DNA of 64,000 nt from Dipylidium caninum (taxonomy: Eukaryota; Platyhelminthes; Cestoda; Cyclophyllidea; Dipylidiidae), in the NCBI GenBank assembly GCA_017562135.1, contig QEYB01001046.1, positions 1,116,001-1,180,000 on the forward strand, in the 5' to 3' direction. A model generated the notes under the pieces. The model was not told where the DNA came from, did no database searches, and saw nothing but the letters and a program-made list of their open reading frames with translations. A program made the translations under genes and the position numbers. Below, piece by piece: positions 60,310-64,000 of the stretch; the stretch's first letter is position 1, and each line of letters opens with the position of its first letter.

Positions 60310-62450
60310 TTACCGCCCCTCCTCGTTTTCAATGCGAGCCCAGTCAATTGACTTAAAGAGCGGGTGGTGCTTCACAGTTGAGTCGGAGGGTCGCTCGTCA
60401 ATGTTCAGCTTTAGGAGCTATAGGGAGGGATGAGAGAAAGAGGGTAGTCTAGTGGATAGGAGCAACGGATTACTGATATAAAAATGAAAGGAAGACTCGT
60501 ATGAACATGGACAATTGGCTTTGAAGGTCAAGGACAAATTTCCCATTTTAGGGGAACGACGGCAAAAAGATGGAACTCATTGTTGTGACGAGAGTTAGAG
60601 CAATAATCTAAGGTTGGAGAAATGCTAGAGTGTAGTCAAAAACTTCTTTACCACTATTGGATGAGCGATAGTATTTTACAACGTAAAAACTGTGTTTCAG
60701 ATTGGAGATTTTCTCTGGAAAAGAGCAGGATGATGTGATTCCTACTACTAAGAATTGATGGGGTACGCAACAACTAATGCCCCATCCATTTCGCCCGCCA
60801 GCTATACAGGCAGAAAGTATTCACCTCAGCCAGCGGCATCAATTCCTTATGCCATTTAACTTTTGACATTCATACAACAGCAAATCATTTGCCATATTCA
60901 CGCCCGTCTTATTTCAATTCGACTTATCTGATAGTTGCCGTTTGAAGACGCCTTTGTGACTAAAAATCTACAACTATGCGACAACGGTGATGCCATTTGA
61001 AGTGAAAATAATAATACGCACACGGAGTAGGGAAGACAGAAGCATCAAGAACGCGCACCATCAAATTACGAATTTTGCATCAGAGGGTCCATTACAAAGT
61101 GGAATGAAAAAAGGACACGCAAAAACGAATTTAGAAAAACTGTTTTAAAAAGGCCCACTACCCTGGGCCTTCACCTTACCAACATCAGGAAATCAGTGAC
61201 TTCTGCAGACAAAGTTGGGGGTAACTTCAGTCTTGTCGCAGTCGTAAGGCCTTTGGGATGAACTTCTTGGAGCCGAAGACCGGTAAAAACCTCATAGAGG
61301 ATAACCCCCACTGACCACCAATCACAGGACACTTGTGTCTCCCACGTTCTTCCGCAGAGGAAGCTGCGCGTCATTGCACCAAGTGACATTTCTGGAGCAC
61401 GACAGTACCAATCACCGTCCGCGTTGAGTTGACTCTCCAAATCACTAGTCGTCACATCCCATCGAAAGAAGTAATCGACTTCGATGTGACCGCTTTGTGT
61501 AAGATACACACGCGAACTATCCAAGTGACTAAGAGAGAAGGAATGGATCGAGTAAAAGCCTTCACCGCACAATACCTCAGAATGATTTTACGAGCGTGAA
61601 GCCAGGATACAACTGAAACCAACTCAGCGGCCCAGAGAATAGATCTACGTTCAGGGAGGAAAGATACTTCGTAGGGGGGTTGATGGTGATCACAGTTTTC
61701 ATCATCTGAGGAAAATGATTCTAAAAGGTGACAAAACAAAGAAGTATAAAACATCCGATCACCTAAGTAACGCCCAATTAAGGCGGCGGAGGTCACCTTT
61801 ACGGCACAATTTCAGTATTTTATTCTTAAAAAAAGGGCGAGTAAGTTTTCTCAAAGATAAATGGATGAGGTGAATATCTGGGTTCAGATATGTTGACGGA
61901 GTAATTCAGTCTTTTCAGCAATTAACTTCGTAAAATCGGGTTGCTAAGACGTGGTCCAAGCATGGTAATCAGGCCTTAAAGGTCTTTTCGAAAAGAAAAC
62001 GAAATCCAATCGGATGACACTTAATGTGGAGGCCATAATAACAGTAAGTCGCCTGACATAAACATAAAATATATAAGTGGATTTCAAAGTATACCAGTAG
62101 AAATGTTCCTTCAAGAAGGGAAGTTAGATGCCACTTTGATGACTTTGGCCAATATTCAAAAAACGAAACCTCTAAGTTAATAATGAATTATAAGTGCAAT
62201 GATCTGAAAGGCCAGTTTAGCAGAGCTACCTTGCAGAAAAGGGATACTATCCATGGAACGACTTCGAGAAGGCGGCGACAACAGCCATGAAGGATGTTTG
62301 TTCCAAATAACCCCTGGAGTGAGGAGTGGAGAAAAAGGATTAAAATGGCTTCGAGAGACGTGGTCGTCGACCGATGACAGGAGACATGAGGCGAAATGAG
62401 GACTAAAATAGGGGATCTCCTCGGAAGGGGTGATAGACGACGAGGTAGAA
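60310..62450 (-). CDS. RPS6KC1: RPS6KC1-like protein kinase homologue, C-terminal part of the kinase-like domain
   Basis: Minus-strand exons 62450-62230 (probable), 61720-61576, 61528-61180 and 60417-60310 are in phase; introns are 509, 47 and 762 nt. Sequence: a Ser-rich insert, then RRSILWAAELVSVVSWLH (alpha-E region), SGHIEVDYFFRW in place of the DFG segment, WYCRAPEMS (APE-like), SCDWWSVGVILYEVFTGL (alpha-F), HPKGL, and the C-terminal HHPLFKSIDWARI, close to human RPS6KC1 HPFFTPVDWAEL. RPS6KC1 has PX and MIT domains and binds sphingosine kinase and phosphoinositides on endosomes; those parts would be upstream, beyond 62.5 kb, and were not found. The catalytic HRD and DFG motifs are missing, so the domain is probably a pseudokinase. 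The 62450 exon is kept because its phase and position fit. Confidence 0.83.
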
Positions 62451-64000
62451 CTGAAAAAGACGGACATACGTCGTGAGGAATGGAGTACAAGAGCTTTACA
62501 TAATTCGAGCGACAATGATTATGAGGTGAATCCAGGTTAACTAAGCGAAAAGGCCTTTGTAAATCAACCACTTGAAACCGTGATGTGGGTAGAAGCTGGA
62601 AAATGGGAAAAAGGCAAGGAAAAAGTAAGAACACACATATTAAGTAAACCAAGAAAAAACGAAATAGTAGAACGTTTAGATAAATTTAATGAGAGAATTG
62701 TTCAAATTAAACCACATTGTATTTGAATCCTACGAGATAAAGCAATACAACAATTAAGAAGGATGGTTAAATATCGATGAAGTACCACAAAAAAGTGTCA
62801 TTAAAATACGCTTTTGATTTCAGTATGGATAATGAACACGAGAGATAACCGGAAACCAAAAGACGTCGAAATAGGATAGATTTTCGTATTTTAAACATGC
62901 GTCATAAATATAGAAAACAAGCCATAACTTGATTTATGTCCATTGCAATCGCATAAATGAAACCGGAAAGAAATCAGCCAATTTGTGGCAAGTCATAGTA
63001 AGAAATGAGACAGTCTTGGGAATAGTTGTATAAACGTCAGAGATCGCGCTTATATTACAACTAGTAGAAACAAAAAAGGCCGTCGTTAATGGTAAGCACC
63101 TCCACAACCCGTTTAAATGGGCTTTACAGAAAATGGGGTAGAATTTATTCTAAGAAATAATGCATTATGACGATGAAGAGGTGAAATACCTACCTGTCAT
63201 AACCTCGCGGAATAAATACATCCGTCAGATTTTGTAAAGCTGTGCAGTCAACATCTTAAGCAACAAAAGAACAAGACAAAATATAGGTTATCAATGAAAT
63301 ACCAAGAGAATAAAAAATGGGTCAGTAATTTGCGTTTTATTAATACGCAAGGGAAGTTAAAAATAACAAACAATAAAGAATTGGTTTCTGGGAGGACTAG
63401 TACGACATAGAGGACCACAAATACGCGCAATAATTAAGATATAACTTTTACTTCTACTTGGCTTAGACACCTAAAAACCCCAGATAGCATTCGCGAAAGA
63501 AATACAGGGCCAGGTATGATAGAAACCGCCTTTCAGTGGGGCGATAGTATACATGACAGTCAATGATATATTAAATCTTTTATTCCCTCGTTATGCATGC
63601 TTTAGGCCAGTCTATGGCAACATATACGCATAAAATGTCTCTGCATTTGCAAAGTCCAAAAATTATGGATCGTAAAATCTGAACACAACCGTTTGCGACT
63701 ACTTCCGCTGCCAAGTTTTTAAAGTACTTCTTCTACAAACATCCCTCCGCTCTTAACACACGTCCCAAGTGCCGTTGTCCCGCTCCATTAGGATTAAGTA
63801 GCATTAGATCCACATAACACTCACAAATATTGCCCATTTAGGTGAAAAAATCCATTAATCTTGATGGAAATAAATAATTACATGAGCCTAGTAAGCCTAC
63901 ATAAAAAGATGGTATTAAACTTGCCACTTTCCCCCTTTTTTCCATCCCTTGCGGCATCCACCGTGTTTAGGCAAAGCGCAACCATTTCACGAAACCTCAC
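62451..64000. other. No supported exon; probably RPS6KC1-like introns
   Basis: The kinase N-lobe and upstream domains of the RPS6KC1-like gene are expected further along the minus strand, but no convincing exon is visible up to the window edge. The sequence is AT-rich with short frames only. Confidence 0.45.

Noticed and set aside
1..64000. CRISPR arrays, rRNA, tRNA genes, phage or bacterial operons
   Set aside because: None seen. The window is eukaryotic; no regular direct-repeat array and no convincing tRNA A/B box pair was found by eye, though a covariance search was not possible.

Overview
This is a eukaryotic nuclear window with spliced genes, GT-AG introns, AATAAA signals and no operons. 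Protein similarity, gene size and very small 5'-proximal introns point to a parasitic flatworm (Platyhelminthes; cestode or trematode). The lineage is an inference. The calls below come from reading the translated sequence and from memory of protein families; no database search was run.

Layout. 1-3851 (+) is the 3' part of a RanBP2/Nup358-like nucleoporin gene with two zinc fingers and two Ran-binding domains. After about 3 kb without a recognisable gene come two minus-strand genes: PPCS, a coenzyme A enzyme (11632-6907), and a BICRA/GLTSCR1-like SWI/SNF subunit (19410-12858, 5' end not found). Divergent from these is a complete importin-7 gene in 14 exons (20780-25177, +). A gene-poor, repeat-bearing stretch of about 7 kb follows. 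DLEC1/CFAP81, a ciliary protein of tandem MSP/ASH-type domains, then runs from about 32.07 to 48.95 kb (+). A histone H1 gene (33026-32460, -) lies inside its inferred first intron.

At 49.1-50.5 kb lie a second copy of a dispersed repeat and an inverted partial copy of importin-7. The rest holds a neuferricin/CYB5D2-like gene (53073-51353, -), class I fructose-bisphosphate aldolase (54924-53674, -), an unrecognised intronless 497-codon ORF (57913-59406, +), and the 3' part of an RPS6KC1-like pseudokinase gene (62450-60310, -).

Most genes are housekeeping or ciliary and do not form one pathway. RanBP2-like and importin-7 both serve nuclear transport; BICRA-like and H1 both act on chromatin. 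I see no clear sign of an undescribed multi-gene system. The most unusual points are: the inverted importin-7 fragment, whose exon 13 differs from the parent only at four synonymous sites; a near-identical inverted repeat pair in PPCS introns 1 and 3; introns of 29-41 nt; and a kinase-like domain without its catalytic loop.
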